Assembly: GCA_050179685.1 (NCBI GenBank) | Contig: JBFXEW010000002.1 | Span: 62,001-126,000 of the forward strand | Direction of reading: 5' to 3' | Source: GWE2-40-63 sp050179685 | Lineage (GTDB): Bacteria > Bacteroidota > Bacteroidia > Bacteroidales > SZUA-534 | Length of the DNA stretch: 64,000 nt | Part shown: positions 1 through 7,741 of the stretch, piece after piece | Layout of the letters: each line of letters opens with the position of its first letter | How positions within the stretch are numbered: position 1 is the stretch's first letter | Notes under the pieces: model-generated | What the model was told of the DNA's origin: nothing | Database searches by the model: none | What the model saw: the letters and a program-made list of their open reading frames with translations, nothing else | Translations under genes and position numbers: made by a program

Positions 1-390
1 GGAGCCATGGGAACCGGAGGCGAGATATTCATCTTCGACATGGGTAAATCGGTTAAAATTGTCGATTTGGCGAAAAAGATGATTAAACTCTCGGGACTTC
101 AACTGGGAAAAGATATTCAAATCAGCTTTACGGGATTACGTCCGGGTGAAAAACTTTACGAGGAATTACTGGCCGATAAAGAAAATACACTGCCAACGCA
201 TCATCCGCAGATTATGATTGCCAAGGTTCGGAATTACGAATTCAACGAAGTAAAGATTCAAATGGAACAATTGATTGACCTGCTTAAGGAACAAAACCAT
301 CTGAAGCTGGTCGATTCAATGAAAAGGATAGTTCCTGAGTTTATCAGTCAGAATTCCATTTACGAACAACTCGACAAACCGCTAGTTTAA
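1..390 (+). CDS. CapD/FlaA1-type nucleotide-sugar dehydratase, C-terminal part
   Basis: The reading frame is open from the first base, so this is the 3' end of a longer gene cut by the window edge. The visible ~129 residues match the C-terminal part of polysaccharide-biosynthesis dehydratases/epimerases (WbpM, FlaA1, CapD), which convert UDP-N-acetylhexosamines in capsule or O-antigen synthesis. Marks are the stretch around GGEIFIFDMGKSVKI, the following helix DLAKKMIKLSG, and the LRPGEKLYEELL motif that is highly conserved in this family. The Rossmann fold, catalytic residues and membrane helices would lie upstream and cannot be seen. An ATG at position 7 is internal, not a start. The gene converges on rimM and the two stop regions overlap by nine bases, with no terminator hairpin between them. 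Family call is strong; the exact sugar is unknown. Confidence 0.88.
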   Translation, partial: GAMGTGGEIFIFDMGKSVKIVDLAKKMIKLSGLQLGKDIQISFTGLRPGEKLYEELLADKENTLPTHHPQIMIAKVRNYEFNEVKIQMEQLIDLLKEQNHLKLVDSMKRIVPEFISQNSIYEQLDKPLV

Positions 391-903
391 ATCAATCAGT
401 CCCTCGGGTAATTCAACAAGTATCTCTTTTGAAGAAGGATTAATACTCCGGATAAAATGGGAGTGAAAAGGTATGAGCTGTTCTCCCTTATTGGTTTCCA
501 CAGCAAGTAAAGGATTCATTTTATTATCGAGAAAAGCAAGCACCTCGCCTACTGGTCCGGTATTTTCATCGACAAGTTGAAAACCTACCAAAAGCTCAGG
601 TGTTTCCTGCAGGTTTTGCTCCGATAGCTGTATATTTTGGTTTGGAATTAAAACCGGAGCCTGAACCAGCTTCTTAGCCTGATTTTCAGTTTCAATCCAG
701 TCGAAGGCAACACGAAAGCGTTCGTTGCTGACCGGAACCAGTGTTTTGATAAAAAAAGGAACCAGTAATCCCTCTAATTCGAGAAATACTGGTTCCTTAT
801 AATTTTCTATTAATTCAGGATAGCTAACTTCCAGTATCAGTTCCCCATGAATTCCATGGGTTTTTATAATAGTACCGACCTGAAAACTATCGCTTTTTTG
901 CAT
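382..903 (-). CDS. rimM: Ribosome maturation factor RimM
   Basis: RimM is an accessory factor for assembly of the 30S subunit; it binds ribosomal protein S19 and helps 16S rRNA processing. The 173-residue length is normal. The N-terminal barrel (about residues 5-85) opens with the family signature VGTIIKTHGIHGEL, and a PRC-barrel domain (about 100-170) follows with the segment LVGFQLVDENTGPVGEV. The gene starts seven bases after the stop of rpsP, so the two are almost surely one transcript; rpsP-rimM adjacency is widespread in bacteria and supports the call. Its 3' end overlaps the convergent capD-like gene by nine bases. Confidence 0.96.
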   Translation of the reverse strand: MQKSDSFQVGTIIKTHGIHGELILEVSYPELIENYKEPVFLELEGLLVPFFIKTLVPVSNERFRVAFDWIETENQAKKLVQAPVLIPNQNIQLSEQNLQETPELLVGFQLVDENTGPVGEVLAFLDNKMNPLLAVETNKGEQLIPFHSHFIRSINPSSKEILVELPEGLIDLN

Positions 904-910
904 TCAAATA

Positions 911-1564
911 TTATGCTTCAGCAGTTTCGTCAGCTGGAGCATCACCTTCGGCTTTTGCTTCAGCGCTAGGAGCTTCTTCTACAGCAGGAGTTTCTTCAGC
1001 TTCGGCAACAGGTGCTTCCTCTACAGCTGGTGCTTCCTCAACTTCTGCAACTGGAGCTTCTTCTACTTCAGCTTCAGCATTTGCAGCAGCAGCTTCTTTA
1101 GCTAATGCAGCTGATTTTTCGGCTAATGCTTTAGCCCGCTCATCATTCACTTTTTTCTCAGCCTCTAAACGCGACTTAAGTGAAGTAGATTTATCAGCTT
1201 TCAACTGGTCAATTTTTGCCTGAATTTTCGACTGTTTGTCGGCCATCCATGCTTCAAATTTTTGCTCGGCAGCAGCTTCATCAAAAGCGCCCTTTTTAAC
1301 TCCCTCGAGTAAGTGTTTTTTCATTAAAACTCCTTGGTACGAAAGGATTGATTTTGCGGTGTCAGAAGGTTGCGCACCGTTTTGTAGCCAATGCAATGCC
1401 CGGTCGAAGTTAAGTTCAATAGTAGCAGGATTTGTGTTAGGATTGTAACTACCTAATCTCTCTATGAACTTACCATCTCGTGGCGCCCTGCTATCGGCTG
1501 CAATAATGTGGTAATAAGCGTTGCGCTTTCTACCATGTCTTGCTAATCTGATTCTTACAGGCAT
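911..1564 (-). CDS. rpsP: 30S ribosomal protein S16 with long acidic alanine-rich tail
   Basis: S16 is a primary binder of 16S rRNA in the 30S body. Residues 1 to about 80 are the normal S16 fold (start MPVRIRLARHGRKRNAYYHI, then ADSRAPRDGKFIERLG). Typical S16 is 80-90 residues; here the protein is 217. The extra part has a lysine-rich helical stretch (about 105-160) and then a low-complexity tail of repeated VEEAP/AEAEE units. Shorter tails of this kind are known in Bacteroidota S16, so this is probably a lineage feature, not an assembly error: the frame is open throughout and rimM follows seven bases later. A clear promoter lies upstream (about 1600-1628). The tail's role is unknown; it may stay disordered on the ribosome surface. 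Confidence 0.97.
   Translation of the reverse strand: MPVRIRLARHGRKRNAYYHIIAADSRAPRDGKFIERLGSYNPNTNPATIELNFDRALHWLQNGAQPSDTAKSILSYQGVLMKKHLLEGVKKGAFDEAAAEQKFEAWMADKQSKIQAKIDQLKADKSTSLKSRLEAEKKVNDERAKALAEKSAALAKEAAAANAEAEVEEAPVAEVEEAPAVEEAPVAEAEETPAVEEAPSAEAKAEGDAPADETAEA
915..1095 (-). repeat. Degenerate short tandem repeat in the S16 tail
   Basis: The DNA behind the last ~55 residues of S16 is built from imperfect units that encode VEEAPVAE, AVEEAPVAEAEE and the like. On the plus strand one sees repeated gcttcttctacagc / gcttcctctacagctgg blocks. Units differ at third positions, so the repeat is old or held by selection on protein composition. Such repeats can vary in copy number between strains. 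Confidence 0.8.
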
Positions 1565-1599
1565 AAATTTAATTTTAAATTGTTATTATTTCGAGGCTG

Positions 1600-1628
1600 C
1601 AAAGATAATATTTATTTTAACATTCAAA
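1600..1628 (-). promoter_or_regulatory. Promoter of rpsP-rimM
   Basis: Read on the minus strand: TTTG (1625-1628), 17-base spacer, then TATCTTTG (1600-1607). This fits the Bacteroidetes primary sigma consensus of TTTG at -33 and TAnnTTTG at -7. The predicted start of transcription is near 1596, giving a leader of about 30 bases before the rpsP ATG at 1564. Confidence 0.75.
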
Positions 1629-1717
1629 ACCCCGCTTTACTACTTTTTTTATTTGGTGTTAAGCTTATTAGATATCCTGCTAATTTACATCACAATTGCC
1701 ACAACAACATATAAGAG

Positions 1718-1750
1718 TTGGGCTCAAATCGGATAGAAATACTATTTTTG
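1718..1750 (+). promoter_or_regulatory. Promoter of histidine kinase operon
   Basis: TTG at 1718-1720, 22-base spacer, TATTTTTG at 1743-1750, matching the Bacteroidetes -33/-7 consensus. The kinase ATG at 1764 is only about ten bases after the predicted start site. It is divergent from the rpsP promoter. Confidence 0.6.
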
Positions 1751-1763
1751 TATAAAAAAATTC

Positions 1764-2711
1764 ATGATTCGTTTAATTGCCCTCTTAATCTCGATCACCT
1801 TGCAATTGGTCGCTGCCATTTTTGCCTTACGGCTGATGCGTGTGACCAAATACCGGGCTTCGTGGGTGCTAATTTCGCTGGGATTCTTACTTACGGCCAT
1901 CAAACGAACCATTAAGCTAATTCAGTTTCTCGATGATGACTTCTCGTTTTACCTTACCATGGCCGACGATTGGCTGGGTGTAATTATCTCTTTCTTATTT
2001 ACTGCCGGAGTATTTTTAATTGGCGAAATATTTTATGCCCTGAAGCGAGCCGAAATTGAGCGAAACCGTTCAGAGAAACGCGTGTTAAATGCAATTATTC
2101 AAACCGAAGAAAAAGAACGAAAACGTTTTGCAAAAGATTTGCACGATGGTTTGGGGCCCTTGCTTTCGACGGTTAAAATGTCGATTTCAGCCATCCTGAA
2201 CAATAAAATTAACAATCAGCAGGAAATTCTTGAAAACACCAATGTGGTAATTAACGAAGCCATCTCAAGCATAAAAGAAATATCGAACAACCTGAGTCCG
2301 CATGTATTAACTAATTTTGGACTGGTAAGTGCCATTAAAAATTTCTCACACAAAATAAACGAAACAAAATCGGTTAACATTACACTGTCAAGCAATATGG
2401 AAAACGAGCGCTTCGATCACAATGTGGAAACCATTTTATACCGGGCAAGCTGTGAATTGATTACCAACACGCTAAAACATGCCAAAGCAAAAAACATTCA
2501 GCTGAATATTTCGAAACATATCAACACCCTGACCATTCAGTTTCACGACGATGGCCAGGGCTTTAATCCCGACAAAACCCTGACTAATGTAAATTCGGGA
2601 ATGGGCTTCTCAAATATCACTTCGCGAATAAAATCAATAAACGGAGTTTTTATTCTGAACAGTTCTCCCGGCAAAGGAACAAACGCATTAATCAAGGTTC
2701 GTCTAAATTAA
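1764..2711 (+). CDS. Membrane sensor histidine kinase, NarL/NarX family
   Basis: A 315-residue membrane kinase that should autophosphorylate and pass phosphate to the response regulator encoded six bases downstream. Three hydrophobic helices fill about residues 3-23, 33-48 and 71-92, with hardly any periplasmic sensor domain, so the signal is probably sensed in or at the membrane. A short coiled region leads into a HisKA_3 dimerization domain: the motif RKRFAKDLHDG places the phospho-accepting histidine at residue 127. The HATPase domain follows with an N box (ELITNTLKHA) and G boxes (DDGQGF, GMGFSNI). It is close in layout to the many short NarX-like kinases of Bacteroidota. The specific signal cannot be read from sequence. 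Confidence 0.93.
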   Translation: MIRLIALLISITLQLVAAIFALRLMRVTKYRASWVLISLGFLLTAIKRTIKLIQFLDDDFSFYLTMADDWLGVIISFLFTAGVFLIGEIFYALKRAEIERNRSEKRVLNAIIQTEEKERKRFAKDLHDGLGPLLSTVKMSISAILNNKINNQQEILENTNVVINEAISSIKEISNNLSPHVLTNFGLVSAIKNFSHKINETKSVNITLSSNMENERFDHNVETILYRASCELITNTLKHAKAKNIQLNISKHINTLTIQFHDDGQGFNPDKTLTNVNSGMGFSNITSRIKSINGVFILNSSPGKGTNALIKVRLN

Positions 2712-2717
2712 ACAACT

Positions 2718-3362
2718 ATGGAACAGATAAAAATAACCCTGGTCGACGATCACGCCTTATTCCGCAACGGCTTAAAAATACTTCTTGGCGCCACCCCTGA
2801 AATAAGCGTTATCAGCGAAGCTGCAAATGGAAAAGAGTTTCTCGAAATAATTGAACACAAGCTTCCCCATATTGTGCTTATGGACATTAACATGCCGGTG
2901 ATGGATGGCGTAGAGGCTACTCAGGAAGCCATGGAAAAGTATCCTGATTTAAAAATCATTGCGCTATCGATGTTTGGCGAAGAAGATTATTATTACCGGA
3001 TGATAAACGCCGGAGTGAAAGGTTTTCTTTTGAAAAACTCCGAAATAAACGAAGTAATTGAAGCCATTAAACAAGTGAATAAAGGCAACAGCTATTTCTC
3101 ACAGGAACTTTTGTACAATGTCATTAAAAGTTTCAAACCCCACAAAGAAGTAGAAACCGAATTAGCAGCCTTATCGAAACGCGAGCTCCAGGTTTTGGAA
3201 GAAATTTGCAAAGGACTCTCGAATCAGGAAATAGCCGACAACCTTTTCATCAGCAAACGAACAGTCGATAAACACCGCGCGAATCTTTTGAGCAAAACCA
3301 ACTCAAAAAACACGGCCAACTTAATTATGTATGCCATTAAAAATAAACTAATAGCCATTTAA
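2718..3362 (+). CDS. Response regulator, NarL/FixJ (LuxR-HTH) family
   Basis: Receiver domain (about residues 4-122) with acidic pair D10-D11, phospho-acceptor D56 (motif VLMDINMPVMDG), conserved Ser/Thr region LSMFGE and lysine in KGFLLKN. A GerE/LuxR DNA-binding domain fills about residues 148-214, with the usual TKRELQVLEEI-like start (SKREL) and the recognition part SKRTVDKHRANLL. It is the cognate partner of the kinase just upstream (six-base gap, same strand), and birA follows 17 bases later, so all three may share one transcript. Target genes are not visible. Confidence 0.95.
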   Translation: MEQIKITLVDDHALFRNGLKILLGATPEISVISEAANGKEFLEIIEHKLPHIVLMDINMPVMDGVEATQEAMEKYPDLKIIALSMFGEEDYYYRMINAGVKGFLLKNSEINEVIEAIKQVNKGNSYFSQELLYNVIKSFKPHKEVETELAALSKRELQVLEEICKGLSNQEIADNLFISKRTVDKHRANLLSKTNSKNTANLIMYAIKNKLIAI

Positions 3363-3379
3363 GCAAACACCGAAACACT

Positions 3380-4117
3380 ATGGAACCAATTAACATTATT
3401 CAGGTTAAGCAAGTTGAATCGACCAACGACCAGCTTAAAAAGTTTATTATTGAAGATGACATTCCCGAAGGTTTTGTAGTTGTAACTGATAACCAGACCG
3501 GCGGAAAAGGACAAGGCACCAATACCTGGGAAAGCGAACCGGGCAAAAATCTTACGCTCAGCCTTTTATTGCGGCCTGAGTTTTTAGAGGCCGAAAAAAT
3601 GTTCCTCATTTCAAAAGTGGTTTCACTGGGTATTATCGACTATTTGAATACCATAAGAAAGTGTTTCAGCATAAAATGGCCCAACGACATTTATTATCGC
3701 AACAAAAAAGTGGGAGGAATCCTCATCGAAAACCAGATTCAGGGCAACACCATTAAATATTCAGTAATAGGTATAGGAATTAATGTCAATCAGGAAAAGT
3801 TTTTGAGCGATGCGCCCAATCCCATTTCATTAAAAACCATATTTGGAAAAGAAATAGCGTTGCACGAATGCCTTGAAAGTGTGCTCCAGCAAATTGGAAT
3901 CTGGTACGATTTACTGGCCGATGGCTTTACCGACGACATCAACCAGCGGTATTTCGATCATTTATTCCGCAACCAGGATTATCACGATTTTAGCGCTAAC
4001 GGCGAAGTGTTCCACGCCTGCATAAAATCGGTTGAAGCCGACGGACAATTGGTATTAAAAACCCCGCAGGGCGAAATTCGCAGGTTTTATTTTAAAGAGC
4101 TTGAATTTGTGCTTTAA
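3380..4117 (+). CDS. birA: Biotin--[acetyl-CoA-carboxylase] ligase
   Basis: Attaches biotin to the carrier lysine of acetyl-CoA carboxylase (and other biotin enzymes) through biotinyl-AMP. The 245-residue protein contains only the catalytic domain (QVESTNDQLKK start, biotin-binding loop TGGKGQGTNTW, catalytic lysine in SIKWPNDIYY, VGGILIE) and the small C-terminal SH3-like domain. The N-terminal DNA-binding domain that makes E. coli BirA a repressor is absent, as is usual in Bacteroidota. It sits 17 bases behind the response regulator. Its stop and that of the convergent SRPBCC gene are two bases apart. Confidence 0.93.
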   Translation: MEPINIIQVKQVESTNDQLKKFIIEDDIPEGFVVVTDNQTGGKGQGTNTWESEPGKNLTLSLLLRPEFLEAEKMFLISKVVSLGIIDYLNTIRKCFSIKWPNDIYYRNKKVGGILIENQIQGNTIKYSVIGIGINVNQEKFLSDAPNPISLKTIFGKEIALHECLESVLQQIGIWYDLLADGFTDDINQRYFDHLFRNQDYHDFSANGEVFHACIKSVEADGQLVLKTPQGEIRRFYFKELEFVL

Positions 4118-4119
4118 AC

Positions 4120-4518
4120 TTAGCGGATTGTTTCAATCTTACTTATCAACGATTCTACAAAACTGCCTAAAGGTTTTTTTGCCACCATTTTAAGCATCGG
4201 GTTTAAATCGGCCCTGAGGGTAATTTTAACCCTGCTGTCGTTCGCTGCCACTTCTTTAATTTGTATCCACATAAAAAACTGAAAAGGGACATTTTCGTCG
4301 TTGGCAATTTTTACCAGCTTAAAAGGTTCCCGTTCAATTACGCGCATTCCAAATTTTCCGATTTTGGCTACCGTAAAACTACAACTATCGGCATCCGACG
4401 TAAAGTCAGAAACCTGATCGGGCGGAACAAAACTGCCCAGGTTTGTAAAATCGGATAAAAGAGTATATATACGTTCCTGATTGGCTTCTACTTTGCCAAT
4501 CCTGCTTTCAATTTCCAT
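4120..4518 (-). CDS. SRPBCC (START-like) fold protein
   Basis: A small soluble protein of 132 residues predicted to adopt the helix-grip (SRPBCC/polyketide-cyclase-like) fold that binds hydrophobic ligands. The pattern is MEIESRIGKVEANQERIYTLLSDFTNLG at the start, a central beta-rich stretch, and a long C-terminal amphipathic helix (KPLGSFVESLISKI). The longer frame opens at 4581 inside pyrE, but the ATG at 4518 matches the family's start and leaves a 32-base gap after pyrE, so I chose it. It probably shares the pyrE transcript. No catalytic residue or ligand can be named. Confidence 0.8.
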   Translation of the reverse strand: MEIESRIGKVEANQERIYTLLSDFTNLGSFVPPDQVSDFTSDADSCSFTVAKIGKFGMRVIEREPFKLVKIANDENVPFQFFMWIQIKEVAANDSRVKITLRADLNPMLKMVAKKPLGSFVESLISKIETIR

Positions 4519-4550
4519 AATATGATGCGGTAAAATATAGGTTATTAATT

Positions 4551-5189
4551 TTATTGCCAGTTCTCGGGATTCATGCGCCAACGGTTCAAAAGTGCTACTT
4601 CTGCTTCCGATATATAACCGGTTTCGTGCGCAATACTAATCATGGTTTGATAATTTGTGAGCGTATGATAAGCGCAATCGGCAGCTACAAAATTCTCGTG
4701 AGCTTTTTCAAATCCATACGAAAAAATTGCAATCAGGCCCAAAACCTCTGCTCCTGCTTTGCGTAATGCCTCAACAGCTTTTAAACTGCTTCCTCCGGTC
4801 GAAATTAAATCTTCAATTACTACTACTTTCTGTCCGGGTTCCAAATAACCTTCCACCAAATTTTCAAGGCCGTGCTTTTTTGCATCGGAACGCACATACA
4901 CAAAGGGTTTATTTAAAGCCTGCGCAACCAAAACTCCCAGTGCAATAGCGCCAGTGGCCACACCGGCAATTACATCGGCATGAGCATAACTTTCGGTCGC
5001 CATACGAACAAAAGCATCGCGTATCTGGTTGCGAACCTCAGGATAGGAAAGGGTTTTGCGATTATCGCAATAAATTGGGGATTTTAATCCCGAAGCCCAG
5101 GTAAAAGGACTTGACGGAGCCAATTTTATTGCTTTTATTTGCAATAAATGTGCGGCAATTATTTTTTCAATTTCAATATTCGAGTTCAT
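4551..5189 (-). CDS. pyrE: Orotate phosphoribosyltransferase
   Basis: Makes orotidine-5'-phosphate from orotate and PRPP, the fifth step of pyrimidine synthesis. The 212-residue product has the N-terminal substrate region (AIKLAPSSPFTWASGLKSPIYCDNR), the mobile catalytic loop RSDAKKHGLEN and the PRPP-binding motif VVVIEDLISTGGSS. The open frame runs 17 codons further upstream to 5240, but that extension would have to be translated through the promoter (5194-5222) and does not resemble the family; the ATG at 5189 gives a normal N-terminus (MNSNIEIEKIIAAHLL). This ATG overlaps the start codon of the divergent NUDIX gene by two bases (plus-strand CATG at 5187-5190), and the transcript is probably leaderless or nearly so. 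Confidence 0.95.
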   Translation of the reverse strand: MNSNIEIEKIIAAHLLQIKAIKLAPSSPFTWASGLKSPIYCDNRKTLSYPEVRNQIRDAFVRMATESYAHADVIAGVATGAIALGVLVAQALNKPFVYVRSDAKKHGLENLVEGYLEPGQKVVVIEDLISTGGSSLKAVEALRKAGAEVLGLIAIFSYGFEKAHENFVAADCAYHTLTNYQTMISIAHETGYISEAEVALLNRWRMNPENWQ

Positions 5190-5832
5190 GCCACAAAAGT
5201 ATAAAGTTTTTTTCAACCACAATACGCTTAATTTTGTCAAAAGCTACTTCATTGTTCCGCGCGGATGCACTGCAATAAGCAATCCTACCAAAGAACAACT
5301 GCGTAATTTGGTCAACACTTACATTGAAAGCGATACCCGGGATCAAATCTATATTTTGTGTTCCGATGTTAAAGCCAGCTGGAAACTTTTTACTTCAATC
5401 TTTAAAAAGAAAAAAGCTGCCGGTGGTTTGGTGGTTAATGAAAAACGACAATGGTTACTGATAAAACGCAAAGGCTTGTGGGATTTGCCCAAAGGACATA
5501 TTGAAAAGGGCGAAAAAACCAGGCAGGCTGCTTTGCGCGAAGTTGAAGAAGAATGTGGCATCAGTCAGCTTACCATCGATTATAAGATAAACAAAACATA
5601 CCACACCTATAAAATAAAACAAAGCCTGATACTAAAACCTACTACCTGGTATTTAATGGAATATAAGGGCAACAAAATGCCTACACCGCAAACCAAAGAA
5701 GGTATCAGTAAAGCAATATGGGTTGATGCCGATGAGCTGGAGCGCTATTGCAAAAAGGCCTTTCCGTCGATTAAGTCGGTTATAAAAATAGCTACCGGTT
5801 TTGACGCCGCTTTGCTGACTGAAGCAAATTAA
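5188..5832 (+). CDS. NUDIX hydrolase
   Basis: A 214-residue hydrolase of nucleoside diphosphates linked to another group. A complete Nudix box runs from G103 to I125 (G-x5-E-x7-REVEEECGI). The first ~70 residues are a separate N-terminal part starting MPQKYKVFFN that is common in Bacteroidota members of this subfamily and is not part of the Nudix fold. The start codon overlaps that of the divergent pyrE, so the pyrE promoter lies inside codons 3-12 of this gene and this gene's own promoter must lie inside pyrE. The 3' end overlaps the convergent thioredoxin-fold gene by 41 bases. Substrate is unknown. Confidence 0.92.
   Translation: MPQKYKVFFNHNTLNFVKSYFIVPRGCTAISNPTKEQLRNLVNTYIESDTRDQIYILCSDVKASWKLFTSIFKKKKAAGGLVVNEKRQWLLIKRKGLWDLPKGHIEKGEKTRQAALREVEEECGISQLTIDYKINKTYHTYKIKQSLILKPTTWYLMEYKGNKMPTPQTKEGISKAIWVDADELERYCKKAFPSIKSVIKIATGFDAALLTEAN
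5194..5222 (-). promoter_or_regulatory. Promoter of pyrE inside the NUDIX gene
   Basis: Minus strand: TTG (5220-5222), 18-base spacer, TACTTTTG (5194-5201). The final G of the -7 box is only four bases before the pyrE ATG at 5189, so the transcript would begin at or within a few bases of the start codon. Confidence 0.7.
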
Positions 5833-7231
5833 AAAAAGACCATTCAAAGTTCTCACCAGGACTTAAAGCCGGTGACATCTTTAATTTTCCGTCAGATTGT
5901 ATCAGATAAAAAGTTGGATAAGCTTTAACCTTGTACAAATTGGCAATTTTCCGGTCGGGCGAATCGCCTAAAAGTTTCCACGTATAGCCTTGTTTATCGA
6001 AATAACTTTGGGCTTTTTCCAAATCCTTATCAATGCTGATTGAAACAATAGTCAAGTCGTTCGAAAACTTTTCGTGCAGCTTTTTTAACAATTCCAACTC
6101 CTGTTGGCAGGCAAAACTTTCGACAGAAATAAAATTCAGGTAAAGATAGTTTGCATTGAAATCGCTAAGTGAATATTTTGTTCCCTGCGCATCGGACAGC
6201 TCAAATCCGGGAGCGTCGAACCCATTCCGTAAATGCAGCACTTTTGTGCGAATGTTTTTCGCCATAAGTTTATGTTCCGGAACTTTGGTGCTGTGTGATA
6301 CCGAATCGAGCGTAATAAGCAGACTTTGCAAGGGAAAATCGTTGCTGTAAAAGGCATCGTGTAGCCCTTTAAGCAAAACCATTTCCTGAAGGGTATCGTT
6401 CAACAAAACCATATTATTCGAAAAAGTTTGCTTAACCAAAACCGGACTTTTTGCCAAAGCCACATCTGAAAAAATACGTTCTCCTTCGCTGGTTTTCATA
6501 TACAGGCTCAGGTAATTGGCAAACAACTGGTTAAACAAATCCATATAAGCCACATTGTGGTACAAAACCGGCTGATTGTTAAAATATTCGCGTATTACGT
6601 ACCTGTTGTCGCGCATTACGGTAGTAAATTTTAACCAGGCATATTTGTACTTTCGATAGTTATAAAAATAGGGATCTGCAATGGTATCAAACTGCGTATC
6701 GATGGTGTGTATTACTGAATCGATATTGGCCTTGCGGGGAAATTTAAAGATGTAATAATACTCCTGGTCGATGTAATTGTGATACCGTTCATTGAACCCG
6801 GCAATTTGTAAGTTAATATCGTCAGGAGCCGGATTTCGGATTCCCAGGTAAATTTGCACCGGAGCAAAAAAAGGATTTAATACATCGGCTTTGGTTTTGG
6901 GTTGCCAGGGCGGTAAAACCACCTGGTAAGTTTTACCGGGTTCGGCATAAACTATGCATTCATATATTCCCAAAGGCAGGCTTAGCAATTGTGTTTGTTG
7001 AAGAGAAAAAGTCAACTTAAAATTTCCGTCTGCATCAACCGTATCGGAATCCAGCAGCACTTTATCGCCACTAATTAAATCGGGAGTGGCAAACACCTGC
7101 AAAACAAAGCCTGCATATTCTTTATTGTTTCCAAAAATAGTACAGTCGGTAGTATTTGGCTTAGCAAGCAGGCCTGTAACTAAAAAAGCAAGTAAAAAAA
7201 ACCAATACCTTAGTTTACTTATTCTTTGCAT
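5792..7231 (-). CDS. Exported TlpA-like thioredoxin-fold protein with SxxC in place of CxxC
   Basis: A 479-residue envelope protein. Residues 5-23 are a signal peptide. Residues ~30-335 are a DUF4369-like beta part followed by a long helical region, as in many Bacteroidota thiol-disulfide proteins; residues ~338-475 are a TlpA/AhpC-TSA thioredoxin fold (APGFELSDAQGTKYSLSDF, then cis-proline in KAYPTFYLI). At the active site, alignment by eye with NFWASWCGPCRKE gives NFISVESFACQQE: the first, nucleophilic cysteine is Ser372 and only Cys375 remains. It is therefore unlikely to be a normal disulfide reductase. Its start overlaps the end of coaD by 17 bases, so translation is probably coupled. 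Confidence 0.85.
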   Translation of the reverse strand: MQRISKLRYWFFLLAFLVTGLLAKPNTTDCTIFGNNKEYAGFVLQVFATPDLISGDKVLLDSDTVDADGNFKLTFSLQQTQLLSLPLGIYECIVYAEPGKTYQVVLPPWQPKTKADVLNPFFAPVQIYLGIRNPAPDDINLQIAGFNERYHNYIDQEYYYIFKFPRKANIDSVIHTIDTQFDTIADPYFYNYRKYKYAWLKFTTVMRDNRYVIREYFNNQPVLYHNVAYMDLFNQLFANYLSLYMKTSEGERIFSDVALAKSPVLVKQTFSNNMVLLNDTLQEMVLLKGLHDAFYSNDFPLQSLLITLDSVSHSTKVPEHKLMAKNIRTKVLHLRNGFDAPGFELSDAQGTKYSLSDFNANYLYLNFISVESFACQQELELLKKLHEKFSNDLTIVSISIDKDLEKAQSYFDKQGYTWKLLGDSPDRKIANLYKVKAYPTFYLIQSDGKLKMSPALSPGENFEWSFFNLLQSAKRRQNR

Positions 7232-7709
7232 GCTTTCTTTTTTCTAATAAGGAATAAATATTTGCCTTAGGGGGTAAAAACTGGCTTACATCGCCCCCAT
7301 GACGCAGTATATCGCGAACAATGGTGCTGTTAACCGGTGTAAGTTCGGGTGTAGTTAATAAGAAAACCGATTCAACGTCGGGTAACATAATCTTATTCAT
7401 TTGTGCCACGCCCCGTTCGTATTCAAAATCAGCAGCAGTGCGGATTCCCCGTATCATAAAACCGGCATTTACTTTTTTGCAGTAATCAACAGTAAGTCCA
7501 TCGTAAGCTTCAACTTTAACCCGGGGTTCATCGCGAAAAACATTTTCAATCAATTCAATGCGCTCTTCAATAGACAAAAACCCCGATTTTGAAGAATTAC
7601 TGCCAATGGCAATTATTATGGTATCGAAAAGCGGAAGTGCCCGAACTACCACACTCTCGTGGCCAGTGGTAAAAGGGTCGAAAGAACCGGCAAATACAGC
7701 AGTTTTCAT
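7215..7709 (-). CDS. coaD: Phosphopantetheine adenylyltransferase
   Basis: Fourth step of coenzyme A synthesis: joins 4'-phosphopantetheine and ATP to dephospho-CoA. The 164-residue protein shows the nucleotidyltransferase signature GSFDPFTTGH at the N-terminus (TxGH motif), the KVNAGFMIRGIRTAADFEYE segment that is diagnostic of CoaD, and the C-terminal ELTPVNSTIVRDI motif. It is preceded by a promoter (7742-7775) and overlaps the downstream thioredoxin-fold gene by 17 bases. Confidence 0.97.
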   Translation of the reverse strand: MKTAVFAGSFDPFTTGHESVVVRALPLFDTIIIAIGSNSSKSGFLSIEERIELIENVFRDEPRVKVEAYDGLTVDYCKKVNAGFMIRGIRTAADFEYERGVAQMNKIMLPDVESVFLLTTPELTPVNSTIVRDILRHGGDVSQFLPPKANIYSLLEKRKHAKNK

Positions 7710-7741
7710 GAAAAATATTTTTATTTCGTTATGAACCGGAG

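Noticed and set aside
915..1095. CRISPR-like or mobile repeat in the region of short similar units.
   Set aside because: The units are codons of the S16 tail, degenerate, without spacers, and in frame.
5190..5240. N-terminal extension of PyrE by 17 residues up to 5240.
   Set aside because: It runs through the promoter and the start of the divergent gene and does not fit the family N-terminus.
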